A stretch of 51,087 nt of DNA from Bacteroidales bacterium (lineage in GTDB: Bacteria > Bacteroidota > Bacteroidia > Bacteroidales > Muribaculaceae): assembly GCA_014800525.1 (NCBI GenBank), contig JAAVFV010000070.1, positions 1-51,087 on the forward strand, read 5' to 3'. The notes beneath the pieces are model-generated. The model did not search any database. It was not told the origin of the DNA and saw only the letters and a program-made list of their open reading frames with translations. The translations under genes and the position numbers were made by a program. Positions 6,692-16,424 of the stretch are shown in pieces; position 1 is the stretch's first letter, and the number at the start of each line of letters is the position of its first letter.

Positions 6692-7885
6692 ATGTTTATG
6701 AAGAAACTTTTACTTTCCCTCGGGCTTCTCGCAGGCGTAATGGGCGCTAATGCAGAGGTCAAGACTGTAGTGTACGACTTTGCAAACAATACTTATGGTC
6801 TTACACGCGAATCAGACAATGCCGCAGGTTATATTGAGAACGGTACAAAACTGACAGAGAACGATGGTACCGCCGTGACACTTGTAAAGGATGCGGAGAA
6901 AAATGGCTGGCGCCTCTGGACAGATGGACTCCGCGTGTATAAGAATAGCAATGCCGGTGTGAAGATTTCCACTACCACCGGAAAAATTACCAAGGTAGCT
7001 TTCGATATGGCCAAGGATAAGGTGATTTCTGCTGTTAATGGTACAACAGTGTCGGGCAAAAGCTTTACATTTACTGCTGATGCCAAAGATCTCGATCTGA
7101 CATTTAATGTCTCCAACAATGGTGCAATCGCCTCGATGACCCTGACAATTGATACAGATGGTACCGGTGGTGGCGGTGGCGAGACCCCTGACGTGCCCGA
7201 TACACCCACTGAGGTGAAGTCGGTCAGAGAGACAATCGCTCTGACAGATGGCACAGAGTTTATTGTAGGTTATCCTCTGACAATCGCCTTTATGAACTAC
7301 AGCAATATCTTTGCAGTAGACGCTGCCGGCGATTTCATCCAGGTATATGCTAAGGGGAACACCTATAAAACCAATGACGTGATTCCGGCAGGTTGGACAG
7401 GTACATACAAACTCTATAGCGGAACCACTCCTGAGATAGAACCCGTCGGATCAATGCCTGAATCGACTGAGACTAAGGAATACACTCCGAAAGTGGTGAA
7501 GGCTGCTGATATCACAGTGGCGATGGTAAACAGCGTTATCGCAGTCAAAGATGTGGTCCTCACGGAGGCATCTCCCGCTACTAAGGATAACTTTACCGGA
7601 ACAAGTGAAGGCGTATCGCTCACATTGCGTAATAACTATGCTCTTGAGTCAGTGGCTGCCGGCACTTACAACATGACACTCCTCGTGAATGTGTACAAAG
7701 GTGACTTACAGCTTTATGTGATCAACTACGATGCAAAAATCACAGAATCCGGTGTAGCTGCAATCGAAGCTGAGAATGGAGAGGCAGAATTCTTCAATCT
7801 TCAGGGTATGAAGGTGGCTAAGCCGGAGAATGGCCTCTATATCAAGGTTCAGAACGGTAAGGCTTCTAAAGTACTGGTGAAGTAA
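6692..7885 (+). CDS. Exported beta-rich surface protein with type IX-like C-terminal tail
   Basis: I do not recognise a named family for the 397-residue body. It has a signal peptide (about 1-21, cleaved after NAEV/NA), an N-terminal beta-rich domain, a Gly/Pro/Asp/Thr linker around residues 155-172 (GTGGGGGETPDVPDTPTE), and a second beta domain. The last 30 residues, EFFNLQGMKVAKPENGLYIK then a short Lys-rich strand, resemble the C-terminal sorting tails of Bacteroidales type IX cargo. Export and surface anchoring are therefore likely; function is unknown. ATG 6692 and ATG 6698 are both possible starts. The gene is monocistronic, between its own promoter and a strong terminator. Confidence 0.8.
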   Translation: MFMKKLLLSLGLLAGVMGANAEVKTVVYDFANNTYGLTRESDNAAGYIENGTKLTENDGTAVTLVKDAEKNGWRLWTDGLRVYKNSNAGVKISTTTGKITKVAFDMAKDKVISAVNGTTVSGKSFTFTADAKDLDLTFNVSNNGAIASMTLTIDTDGTGGGGGETPDVPDTPTEVKSVRETIALTDGTEFIVGYPLTIAFMNYSNIFAVDAAGDFIQVYAKGNTYKTNDVIPAGWTGTYKLYSGTTPEIEPVGSMPESTETKEYTPKVVKAADITVAMVNSVIAVKDVVLTEASPATKDNFTGTSEGVSLTLRNNYALESVAAGTYNMTLLVNVYKGDLQLYVINYDAKITESGVAAIEAENGEAEFFNLQGMKVAKPENGLYIKVQNGKASKVLVK

Positions 7886-7918
7886 GTTAACTTATGTAGC
7901 AGTATCATCTCCTATATT

Positions 7919-7956
7919 AGCTCCGGGAAGGCTGTTCCGCCTTCCCGGAGCTTTGT
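7919..7956 (+). terminator. Strong intrinsic terminator
   Basis: A perfect 14-bp GC-rich stem (7919-7932 with 7939-7952) with loop TGTTCC, followed by TTGTATTATTT. It lies 33 bases past the stop of the surface protein gene. Confidence 0.9.
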
Positions 7957-7978
7957 ATTATTTGGTAAAATCTGAATG

Positions 7979-8025
7979 TAGAATCATTAAATTCAGAGAA
8001 ATATAGAATCATTAAATTCAGAGAA
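7979..8025 (+). repeat. 22-bp direct repeat, two copies, period 25
   Basis: The copies at 7979-8000 and 8004-8025 are identical and start TAGAATCATTAAATTCAG. They lie in non-coding sequence between a terminator and the RNA candidate. Two copies only, with no spacer diversity, so this is not CRISPR. It could be a slippage duplication or a paired operator. Confidence 0.9.
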
Positions 8026-8029
8026 TGGA

Positions 8030-8083
8030 GGATGCAAATAGGGCTAAGACTATAAAAATAGGGTGCATCCAACTGATTTTTTT
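8030..8083 (+). terminator. Hairpin with T run, possible second terminator
   Basis: A 7-bp stem GGATGCA/TGCATCC (8030-8036 with 8064-8070) encloses a 27-base loop with two ATAGGG copies. It is followed within a few bases by a run of T residues near 8076-8083. It may insulate the downstream promoter at 8116. The long loop makes it a weaker terminator than the one at 7919. Confidence 0.45.
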
Positions 8084-8115
8084 GAATTTTCACGAATAAA
8101 AATGAAAATATCGTA

Positions 8116-8145
8116 TTGCAGAATCATTTATTTTAACTAATTTTG
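8116..8145 (+). promoter_or_regulatory. Promoter for the structured RNA candidate
   Basis: TTG (8116-8118), a 19-base spacer and TAATTTTG (8138-8145) form a full Bacteroidetes promoter. The expected start near 8150 coincides with the first base of the first long-range stem at 8151. Confidence 0.8.
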
Positions 8146-8150
8146 CAGTG

Positions 8151-8468
8151 TCATAACTGCAGTATAGCCGGACCCATAAAATTGAATATGAGAATTTTCA
8201 GATTCAATGGTCTGGAAAGAATCGAAAGAAGTATACCCGGTTATGATCAAACTGTGAGGCGTTGCCTAAGAACGACTCACATGATTAACACAAAAACTAA
8301 AGTGTTAGTATTATAGAGATGGCAAGTCAAATAATCTTTAAGAAGTAATAGTGATATAAAATTTGTAAGTTAGTGGTTTAGTAGGATTATGGCCGACTTG
8401 TGAAAGCCGACGGAATCTAAAAAATCACAAGGCGGCACGTGATTGTGAAATCATGTGCCGTCATGTTT
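8151..8468 (+). ncRNA. Candidate structured RNA or switch-type leader, about 310 nt
   Basis: I do not recognise this as tmRNA, RNase P RNA, 6S or SRP RNA. Its folds are visible by eye. P1 is a long irregular hairpin of four nested stems (8151-8157/8240-8246, 8162-8166/8232-8236, 8171-8174/8209-8212, 8181-8187/8202-8208). P2 is 8253-8258/8276-8281. P3 is 8286-8291/8302-8307. P4 has two nested stems (8323-8328/8395-8400, 8331-8336/8385-8390). A terminator hairpin ends it. Near the 3' end TCACAA (8425-8430) can pair with either of two TTGTGA copies (8398-8403 or 8443-8448), the second inside the terminator. A promoter ends 5 bases before P1. It may be a free small RNA or an attenuating leader for the gene at 8562. 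A 42-codon ORF (8188-8316) overlaps P1-P3 but looks incidental. Confidence 0.55.
8433..8468 (+). terminator. Intrinsic terminator of the RNA candidate
   Basis: A 12-bp stem with one G-U pair (8433-8444 with 8449-8460) and loop GTGA, followed by TCATGTTTTTCT. It lies 93 bases before the next start codon, so it could also act as an attenuator for that gene. Confidence 0.85.
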
Positions 8469-8504
8469 TTCTCTCCAATTTCACACTCTCTCCTATAAAT
8501 TGAG

Positions 8505-8512
8505 TAAATTTG
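8505..8512 (+). promoter_or_regulatory. Possible -7 box for the small exported protein gene
   Basis: TAAATTTG is a fair -7 match 49 bases before the ATG at 8562, but the upstream box is poorly placed (TTTC about 22 bases away). If it works, the downstream pair does not depend on readthrough of the 8433 terminator. Confidence 0.4.
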
Positions 8513-8561
8513 CATTATTAAAATGGGCCTTGATTATACAGATACAGACGATTGACCTAAT

Positions 8562-9131
8562 ATGAACGAAAAGATAACCACATATTCAAATAATTCAATA
8601 TCGTCTCTCAGAGTAATATATCCTATATCGGACGTACTTAAAAGGATTATCTTGCGGGTATGGCTTATGGTGTTTATCGCTCTGTGTGCCGGTATGAGCC
8701 TGAACGCTCAGGAAAGAGAGTCCGATAAAGCCCTTGTCTTAGAGTTTTCCGACAATACGTCTGAGTATATTCTCCTTTCATCCACCAATCATATAGGATA
8801 TGATGGACAGCAGCTGACTATTACCACAGCATATGCCACATACTCTTTTATTCCTGACGAAATAATAGGATTTAAATTCGATACCGTCTGGCCCACATCA
8901 TTGAATGACGCAAAGGGAATGGAGCCATTGATTAGAATTTTAGATAATGGAGTGGAGATTATACCCGTAGACGGGGAAAAAGAACTCGTCACCATATATG
9001 ATCTTCAGGGGGATAAGATATGGGAAAGTTTGGTAACGGTGCCTATGATACTGTCAGGAGAGATTATAGGCTCCGGATTGCGTATTCTGACCATAAACGG
9101 AAGGTCGGTAATAAAAATGGAAATAAAATGA
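8562..9131 (+). CDS. Small exported protein of unknown function, coupled to CotH gene
   Basis: A 189-residue protein with a long basic N-region and a hydrophobic segment (VWLMVFIALCAG) ending in SLNAQ near residue 50, which reads as a signal peptide with an extended N-terminus. The mature part starts ERESDKALVLEF and is beta-rich. Its C-terminus (IYDLQGDKIWE ... INGRSVIKMEIK) resembles a degenerate type IX sorting tail or the LQG motif of Bacteroidales surface proteins. No enzyme motif is visible. Its TGA overlaps the ATG of the CotH gene (ATGA at 9128), implying translational coupling and a joint role at the envelope. It lies directly downstream of the structured RNA candidate. Confidence 0.7.
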   Translation: MNEKITTYSNNSISSLRVIYPISDVLKRIILRVWLMVFIALCAGMSLNAQERESDKALVLEFSDNTSEYILLSSTNHIGYDGQQLTITTAYATYSFIPDEIIGFKFDTVWPTSLNDAKGMEPLIRILDNGVEIIPVDGEKELVTIYDLQGDKIWESLVTVPMILSGEIIGSGLRILTINGRSVIKMEIK

Positions 9132-10579
9132 AACCAATGATGCTACGCTTTATTATCAGGATAGCGGTCGTAGTAATAGGAATCACCATTTCATCTTGTT
9201 TTCATTATGTGCATGCTGAATCCGTAGAACCCCTATTCCTAAATGTATACAGGGCCACAGAAAGCGGGCGCGTAGAAATGTTGCAGAGCCGAATCGAAAG
9301 AGATTCGGCCATAGCTATCTCAAAGCGTGATAATCGGATGATGTTGGAGTTATATGACTGGACATCCGGCGAACACTCCATTCCTGTGGATTCCGTTCTC
9401 TATTGCGCACATCGCACTCTCTCCTTACCGGCTGTGAAGGTATGGCTTGACGATTATCCGGAAGCCACCACACTATGGGAAAAGGACCTTTATCTGAATG
9501 CACGGATTTGTATTGAGGGAAACGGCATGGTGGAATCGTTGGATACAATGGCCCTTAGTGTGAAAGGGAGGGGAAATTCCACATGGCAGATGCCAAAGAA
9601 GCCGATGCGACTCAAATTTGCCAAGAAGACTTCCATCGCCGGAATGAAGAAAGCAAAGAATTTTGTGCTTCTCAATAATTATGTGGATCCGACGCTGATG
9701 AAGAATGTGACGGCAATGTGGTTGGCCGAACGTCTGGGAGTCCCTTATGCCAATAAGATGGTGGCTTGCCATCTCTTCCTTAATGACCATTACCTCGGAG
9801 CCTATACTCTGACACATAAAGTAGGCCTTAATTCCGGGAGTGTCAGTGAGATTGATGAAAGCAAAGGAGTGCTTCTGGAACTCAGTACGGAATTTGATGA
9901 GAAATATAAATTCCGGTCCATGTATACTGATCAGCCCGTAATGATAAAGGATCCGGACCTTGACGAGATAGCTGCTGAATCCCCTGATAGTATCACGCCC
10001 GATCAACTCCTCGATATATGGCGCCATGACTTCAACCGCGCCGAACAACTCGCAATGCAAAATCGCGGAGAGGAGGCCTTTGATGTGGAAAGTGTGGTGA
10101 GTTACATCATGCTTTTCGATATTTGTGGAAATGAAGAGATCGGATACCCTAAAAGTCTGTATCTTCATAAAGAGGCTCCGGGAGATTCCGTGAAATATTA
10201 TCTCGGTCCGGCGTGGGATTTTGATGTGGCCTTCTCATGCCCCCAACGGCCTCTATGGCTCACACCATGGTTGTCGCGACTAAGAGATACACCAGGTATT
10301 CATGCAAGATATGTGGAACGTTTAAAAGAGTTTGTCAATGATACCTATCCCGAACTTCTTCGCTTCATCAACCAATATTCGGAAATGATCACCACAGCAT
10401 CCGAACTTAATGCTAACCGTTGGCCCGAAGAGTATAAATTCGGGGGCTGGGCCGATGTAAGCCCATCGTATCCCTCCGATGGTCATGTATCACGCCTGAA
10501 GGAATGGATTAACCGGCGGGTAGAGTTTCTGAGCTGGTATTATGGAATAACCCCACCTCCAGGCCCGGACCGCGATTAA
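9128..10579 (+). CDS. CotH-family protein (CotH kinase-like), exported
   Basis: A 483-residue CotH protein. Blocks typical of the family are present: KGRGNSTWQMPKKPMRLKF, a conserved NYVDPTLMKN segment, MLFDICGNEE, and GPAWDFDVAFS, whose Asp residues correspond to the metal-binding and catalytic part of the kinase-like fold. CotH proteins phosphorylate spore-coat proteins in Bacillus; the role of bacteroidal exported members is not settled. The N-terminus has a hydrophobic stretch ending ISSC, consistent with a lipoprotein or signal peptide. The ATG at 9128 was chosen over an in-frame ATG at 9020, because 9020 lies inside the preceding gene and puts a charged stretch before the signal segment. 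Confidence 0.85.
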   Translation: MKPMMLRFIIRIAVVVIGITISSCFHYVHAESVEPLFLNVYRATESGRVEMLQSRIERDSAIAISKRDNRMMLELYDWTSGEHSIPVDSVLYCAHRTLSLPAVKVWLDDYPEATTLWEKDLYLNARICIEGNGMVESLDTMALSVKGRGNSTWQMPKKPMRLKFAKKTSIAGMKKAKNFVLLNNYVDPTLMKNVTAMWLAERLGVPYANKMVACHLFLNDHYLGAYTLTHKVGLNSGSVSEIDESKGVLLELSTEFDEKYKFRSMYTDQPVMIKDPDLDEIAAESPDSITPDQLLDIWRHDFNRAEQLAMQNRGEEAFDVESVVSYIMLFDICGNEEIGYPKSLYLHKEAPGDSVKYYLGPAWDFDVAFSCPQRPLWLTPWLSRLRDTPGIHARYVERLKEFVNDTYPELLRFINQYSEMITTASELNANRWPEEYKFGGWADVSPSYPSDGHVSRLKEWINRRVEFLSWYYGITPPPGPDRD

Positions 10580-10624
10580 AGGCGCGCATTAAGAGTCAGG
10601 ATTGATTTAAATGAATCATTTCAC

Positions 10625-10655
10625 TTGCATATGAATGCATAAATAATTATTTTTG
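10625..10655 (+). promoter_or_regulatory. Promoter and leader for the GlmU-like gene
   Basis: TTG (10625-10627), a 20-base spacer and TATTTTTG (10648-10655) match the consensus. The leader of about 115 bases contains a 7-bp hairpin ATTCCGG/CCGGAAT (10739-10745 with 10752-10758) about 20 bases before the ATG. Confidence 0.75.
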
Positions 10656-10777
10656 CACAAAATCCCCAATAGTGAGCGTTTCGGTGCGGAGAAAAGCTTG
10701 CTCCTAAATAAAATCATTCCCCGGCGCAACGGCTTCAGATTCCGGTAGCCGCCGGAATTCGAAATCGTAACCACATC

Positions 10778-12013
10778 ATGAATATACTTCGTGACATTGT
10801 CTTATTCGATACAGAGGATACCTACGAGAATCTCCTTCCCCTGAGCTATACACGCCCGATAGCTGATTTCCGGATAGGAATTGACACTATCCGCCAGAAA
10901 TGGGAAGCATTCCTTCCGGGAAATTACCAGTATCTTCCGGTAGCATATCTGCGCGAAAAATTCGGAACGGAGACCTGTAATGACCGACATGTACTTCATA
11001 TAGCCGGAAACATTGTTCCTAACCGAGAGATTGTAGAGACCGTCAGTGCTCTTAAAGTGGGAGAATCAGTTCGTGATGAGAATGGTCTTGTAGCCGCCTA
11101 CTGCCGATTATCCGAACTCCCGGAGTTTATATCCGAGGCCAAAACCGGTAATAGGGGAGGGGAGATTGAGACTACAGGCCGCAGACTCAATTACGTCTTT
11201 GATATCTTCCTCCTGAACGGTACGGTAATCAAGGAAGACTTTGCCAGAATCACGGCCGGACGCAAATCTGCACCGTTATCCCAAACTGTCACCATTATCG
11301 GAAACGCCGAAGACGCCGAAGGAACACCGATGGTATTCATTGAGGAGGGAGCATCAGTAGAAGGAGCTATCCTGAATGTAAAGAACGGCCCGATCTATAT
11401 CGGTCGGGAAGCTGAAGTATGGGAAGGGAGTTGTCTGCGTGGCCCGCTTGCCTTATGCGGAAACGCAAAAATAAGAATGGGAGCGAAGATTTACGGATCG
11501 ACCACGATCGGCCCCTATTGTAAGGTTGGCGGAGAGATGGATAATGTGGTATTGTTCGGCTATAGCAACAAAGCACACGACGGTTATCTTGGGAATGCCG
11601 TAATAGGAGAATGGTGTAATCTCGGAGCGGGCACAAATGCCTCGAATCTCAAGAACGACTATGCCAAGATACGTATCTGGAATTATGCGACACGTCGGTT
11701 TATGCGCACCGATCTTCAATTCTGCGGCCTCATCATGGGCGATCATTCCAAAGCCGGGGTTAATGTAATGTTCAATACGGCCACGGTAGTGGGAGTGGGA
11801 GTAAATATCCATGGAGCAGGATTTCCGCGGGTATTTGTACCGAGTTTCAGTGAAGGATCATCCGAAGCCGGATTTACCAACGTCTCGATTGATAAATTCA
11901 TGACCACGGCGAGCCGTGTCATGAGCAGGCGTGGCCTTGAGCTCACTGACCTCGACCGACGCATATGCGAATATATCTATGAATCGGCTCAGCGGTTCAA
12001 AGGAAGCAGATAG
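10778..12013 (+). CDS. GlmU-like putative sugar nucleotidyltransferase
   Basis: A 411-residue protein of the alternative bacteroidal GlmU-type family: a short N-terminal nucleotidyltransferase-like domain (about 1-190, opening MNILRDIVLFDTEDTYENLL) and a left-handed beta-helix of hexapeptide repeats (about 195-380). The segment NAVIGEWCNLGAGTNASNLK matches the acetyltransferase core of GlmU-like enzymes. The likely job is making UDP-GlcNAc or a related sugar nucleotide for the cell wall and LPS, but the N-terminal domain lacks a clean GXGTRMXXXXPK loop, so uridyltransferase activity is uncertain. It is monocistronic, ending about 100 bases before the str operon promoter. Confidence 0.82.
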   Translation: MNILRDIVLFDTEDTYENLLPLSYTRPIADFRIGIDTIRQKWEAFLPGNYQYLPVAYLREKFGTETCNDRHVLHIAGNIVPNREIVETVSALKVGESVRDENGLVAAYCRLSELPEFISEAKTGNRGGEIETTGRRLNYVFDIFLLNGTVIKEDFARITAGRKSAPLSQTVTIIGNAEDAEGTPMVFIEEGASVEGAILNVKNGPIYIGREAEVWEGSCLRGPLALCGNAKIRMGAKIYGSTTIGPYCKVGGEMDNVVLFGYSNKAHDGYLGNAVIGEWCNLGAGTNASNLKNDYAKIRIWNYATRRFMRTDLQFCGLIMGDHSKAGVNVMFNTATVVGVGVNIHGAGFPRVFVPSFSEGSSEAGFTNVSIDKFMTTASRVMSRRGLELTDLDRRICEYIYESAQRFKGSR

Positions 12014-12088
12014 AAGCTTACCTGCCATAAAGGGATTGTATCAGAAAAAGTCAACAACCGAAAACAAGCATAAAAAATACTTAAAAGG

Positions 12089-12119
12089 TTGTGTAAATCC
12101 CTCATTTTTAGTATCTTTG
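12089..12119 (+). promoter_or_regulatory. Main promoter of the rpsL ribosomal array
   Basis: TTG (12089-12091), a 20-base spacer and TATCTTTG (12112-12119) form a full promoter. The predicted start near 12125 leaves a leader of about 130 bases before rpsL. Confidence 0.82.
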
Positions 12120-12147
12120 CATAAAATTTAGACGCAATAATAAGCTG

Positions 12148-12189
12148 ATGGCTGCCTAAGTGATTGATACTTAATTGCTTAGTAGCCAT
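12148..12189 (+). promoter_or_regulatory. Long leader hairpin upstream of rpsL
   Basis: A two-part stem: ATGGCT/AGCCAT (12148-12153 with 12184-12189) stacked over a 10-bp stem with two G-U pairs (12156-12165 with 12173-12182), loop 12166-12172, and small bulges between. No T run follows, so it is not a terminator. Its position in the str leader suggests ribosomal-protein feedback or mRNA protection. Confidence 0.6.
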
Positions 12190-12253
12190 TGGAGTGTGTA
12201 GCGCCGAAATAAACAAAGCGCGAAATAACTATCAAATAAATTAAAGAGAAAGA

Positions 12254-12637
12254 ATGCCTACTATTCAGCAATTAGTAAGAAAGGGCCGCTCGGTTCTCAA
12301 AGACAAGAGCAAGTCGCCTGCTCTGGATTCATGTCCTCAGCGTCGTGGCGTTTGCGTTCGTGTCTACACCACAACGCCTAAGAAGCCTAACTCGGCAATG
12401 CGTAAGGTAGCACGTGTACGTCTGACCAACGGTAAGGAAGTGAACAGCTACATTCCGGGAGAAGGACACAACCTCCAGGAGCACTCGATCGTGATGGTAC
12501 GTGGTGGTCGTGTGAAAGACCTTCCCGGTGTACGTTATCACATCGTACGTGGTACACTCGATACCGCCGGTGTGCAGGGCCGTACTCAGCGTCGTTCCAA
12601 ATACGGAGCAAAGCGTCCTAAGGCAGCCAAGAAATAA
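12254..12637 (+). CDS. rpsL: 30S ribosomal protein S12
   Basis: A 127-residue decoding-centre protein, first gene of the array. The conserved [20 protein letters not shown] stretch and [10 protein letters not shown] are intact. The lysines where streptomycin-resistance mutations usually arise (the KPNS lysine and the [10 protein letters not shown] lysine) are wild-type. It begins [12 protein letters not shown] like other S12 proteins, so the start is secure. A 138-base gap separates it from rpsG, larger than most spacers downstream. Confidence 0.98.
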   Translation: MPTIQQLVRKGRSVLKDKSKSPALDSCPQRRGVCVRVYTTTPKKPNSAMRKVARVRLTNGKEVNSYIPGEGHNLQEHSIVMVRGGRVKDLPGVRYHIVRGTLDTAGVQGRTQRRSKYGAKRPKAAKK

Positions 12638-12775
12638 TTGACAGCCTCTTACAAACAATTAAATCCAAACATTCGTTTTTGATTTATTGGATGGCTATGG
12701 TTGAGTAAACTCCGCAAGAGAGCAGAGTTGAAGATTGCAAAAGCAGCCAAAAACAAAAACATTAAACATCTTACA

Positions 12776-13252
12776 ATGAGAAAGCAGAAACCTAAGAAAC
12801 GGGTTGTACTTCCGGACCCTGTTTTTCATGACGTCAGAGTAACAAAATTCGTTAATCATCTGATGTATGACGGCAAGAAGAACACGGCCTTCACTATTTT
12901 CTACACTGCACTTGAGACTGTGAAGTCAAAGATGCCTAACGAAGAGAAAAGTGCCCTGGAGATCTGGAAGAAAGCGCTTGAGAATGTAACTCCCCAGGTT
13001 GAGGTTAAGTCACGCCGTGTAGGCGGTGCAACCTTCCAGGTGCCGACTGAGATCCGTGCCGACCGCAAGGAGTCAATATCAATGAAGAACCTGATCATCT
13101 TTGCCCGTAAACGTGGCGGTAAGACAATGGCCGACAAACTCGCAGCCGAAATCGTCGATGCATTTAATGATCAGGGTGGTGCTTACAAGAGAAAAGAAGA
13201 TATGCACCGTATGGCAGAGGCCAACCGCGCTTTCGCACACTTCAGATTTTAA
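12776..13252 (+). CDS. rpsG: 30S ribosomal protein S7
   Basis: A 158-residue S7 protein that organises the 3' major domain of 16S rRNA near the E site. The [14 protein letters not shown] and [13 protein letters not shown] blocks are present. ATG 12776 gives the family N-terminus ([17 protein letters not shown]); an upstream TTG at 12701 in the same frame would add 25 unmatched residues. The rpsL-rpsG gap contains a small hairpin (12708-12712 with 12725-12729). In E. coli S7 represses its operon by binding the rpsL-rpsG intergenic mRNA, so this spacer is the analogous place; that parallel is inference. Confidence 0.97.
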   Translation: MRKQKPKKRVVLPDPVFHDVRVTKFVNHLMYDGKKNTAFTIFYTALETVKSKMPNEEKSALEIWKKALENVTPQVEVKSRRVGGATFQVPTEIRADRKESISMKNLIIFARKRGGKTMADKLAAEIVDAFNDQGGAYKRKEDMHRMAEANRAFAHFRF

Positions 13253-13265
13253 TATTGCATAAACA

Positions 13266-15386
<2,121 letters not shown>

Positions 15387-15405
15387 ATTCAAGTCAGAAC
15401 AACAT

Positions 15406-15711
15406 ATGAGCCAGAAAATCAGAATCAAACTCAAATCTTACGATCACAACCTCGTTGACAAGTCGGCAGAGAAGATCGTCAAGACTGTGAAGGCAACAGG
15501 CGCAGTAGTAAGCGGTCCGATTCCCCTTCCTACCCACAAGCGTATCTTCACAGTAAACCGCTCGACCTTCGTCAACAAGAAGAGCCGTGAGCAGTTCGAA
15601 CTTTCGAGCTATCAGCGTCTGATCGACATCTACAGCAGCACAAGCAAGACTGTGGACGCGCTGATGAAACTCGAGCTTCCCAGCGGTGTAGACGTATCCA
15701 TCAAGGTTTAA
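15406..15711 (+). CDS. rpsJ: 30S ribosomal protein S10
   Basis: A 101-residue S10 protein with the loop containing [26 protein letters not shown] that reaches the 30S head. S10 also works as NusE in antitermination. It starts 19 bases after fusA and is separated from rplC by 93 bases holding a GC-rich hairpin, so rpsJ may behave as the end of the str part of the operon. Confidence 0.98.
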   Translation: MSQKIRIKLKSYDHNLVDKSAEKIVKTVKATGAVVSGPIPLPTHKRIFTVNRSTFVNKKSREQFELSSYQRLIDIYSSTSKTVDALMKLELPSGVDVSIKV

Positions 15712-15748
15712 TCGTACGGATCTGAAAAGATAAAGCAAACATACAAAA

Positions 15749-15774
15749 TGCGGCCGGCCCGCGTGTCGGCCGCA
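15749..15774 (+). promoter_or_regulatory. GC-rich hairpin between rpsJ and rplC
   Basis: An 8-bp perfect stem TGCGGCCG/CGGCCGCA (15749-15756 with 15767-15774), extendable by G-U and C-G pairs. It is followed by CTCCCATACAAT rather than a T run. A similar hairpin and flank precede rpmC at 20131. It could be a processing or repression site. Confidence 0.6.
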
Positions 15775-15804
15775 CTCCCATACAATCCACAAAAGTAAAA
15801 AGAA

Positions 15805-16422
15805 ATGCCAGGATTATTAGGAAAGAAAATCGGAATGACATCCGTTTTCAGTGCCGACGGAAAAAATGTTCCGTGCACTGTTATCGAAGTAGGTCCTTGT
15901 GTTGTTACTCAGGTAAAGACAGTTGAGACCGATGGCTACGAGGCAGTTCAGGTGGGCTTCCAGGAGAAGAGCGAAAAGCACCTCAACAAGCCTATGGCAG
16001 GTCACTTCAAGAAAGCCGGGGTAGCACCTCAGAGACACTTGGCCGAGTTCAAATCGTTTGCAACGCTTCCTGCGTTGGGCGACACGCTGACTGTGGACCT
16101 TTTCCAGGAGGGTGGTTTTGTCGATGTAGTCGGCACCAGCAAGGGTAAAGGCTTCCAGGGTGTAGTAAAGCGTCACGGTTTCGGTGGCGTCGGTCAGAAG
16201 ACACACGGTCAGCATAACCGTCTTCGTGCACCGGGTTCAATCGGCGCATGTTCATATCCCGCGAAGGTATTCAAGGGTCTGCGCATGGCCGGCCAGATGG
16301 GCAACGAGCGCGTAACGGTTCAAAACCTTCAGGTGATCAAGATTATCCCTGAGCACAATTTGTTAATGATCAAGGGTTCTGTTCCTGGTCACAAAGGTTC
16401 AATTGTTTTAGTTGAGAAATAA
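15805..16422 (+). CDS. rplC: 50S ribosomal protein L3
   Basis: A 205-residue L3 protein, an early 50S assembly factor reaching the peptidyl transferase centre. It opens [20 protein letters not shown] and has the conserved GHGFGG-like loop ([20 protein letters not shown]) including the Gln methylated in some species. It ends two bases before rplD, so translation is probably coupled. Confidence 0.98.
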   Translation: MPGLLGKKIGMTSVFSADGKNVPCTVIEVGPCVVTQVKTVETDGYEAVQVGFQEKSEKHLNKPMAGHFKKAGVAPQRHLAEFKSFATLPALGDTLTVDLFQEGGFVDVVGTSKGKGFQGVVKRHGFGGVGQKTHGQHNRLRAPGSIGACSYPAKVFKGLRMAGQMGNERVTVQNLQVIKIIPEHNLLMIKGSVPGHKGSIVLVEK

Positions 16423-16424
16423 GA

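Noticed and set aside
7979-8025. Possible CRISPR array
   Set aside because: Only two repeat copies with a three-base gap, no spacers and no cas genes.
8188-8316. 42-codon ORF inside the structured RNA candidate
   Set aside because: It starts inside P1 and overlaps P2 and P3. The sequence has no recognisable motif, and the stems explain this stretch better. It stays possible as a leader peptide.
9020-9127. Upstream in-frame start for the CotH gene
   Set aside because: It lies wholly inside the preceding gene and adds 36 charged residues before the signal segment. The ATG at 9128 overlaps the previous stop in the usual coupled way.
9473-10168. 231-codon frame antisense to the CotH gene
   Set aside because: No promoter or family match, and the opposite strand carries clear CotH motifs.
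12701-12775. Longer rpsG from a TTG start
   Set aside because: It adds 25 residues absent from S7 proteins; the ATG at 12776 gives the exact family start.
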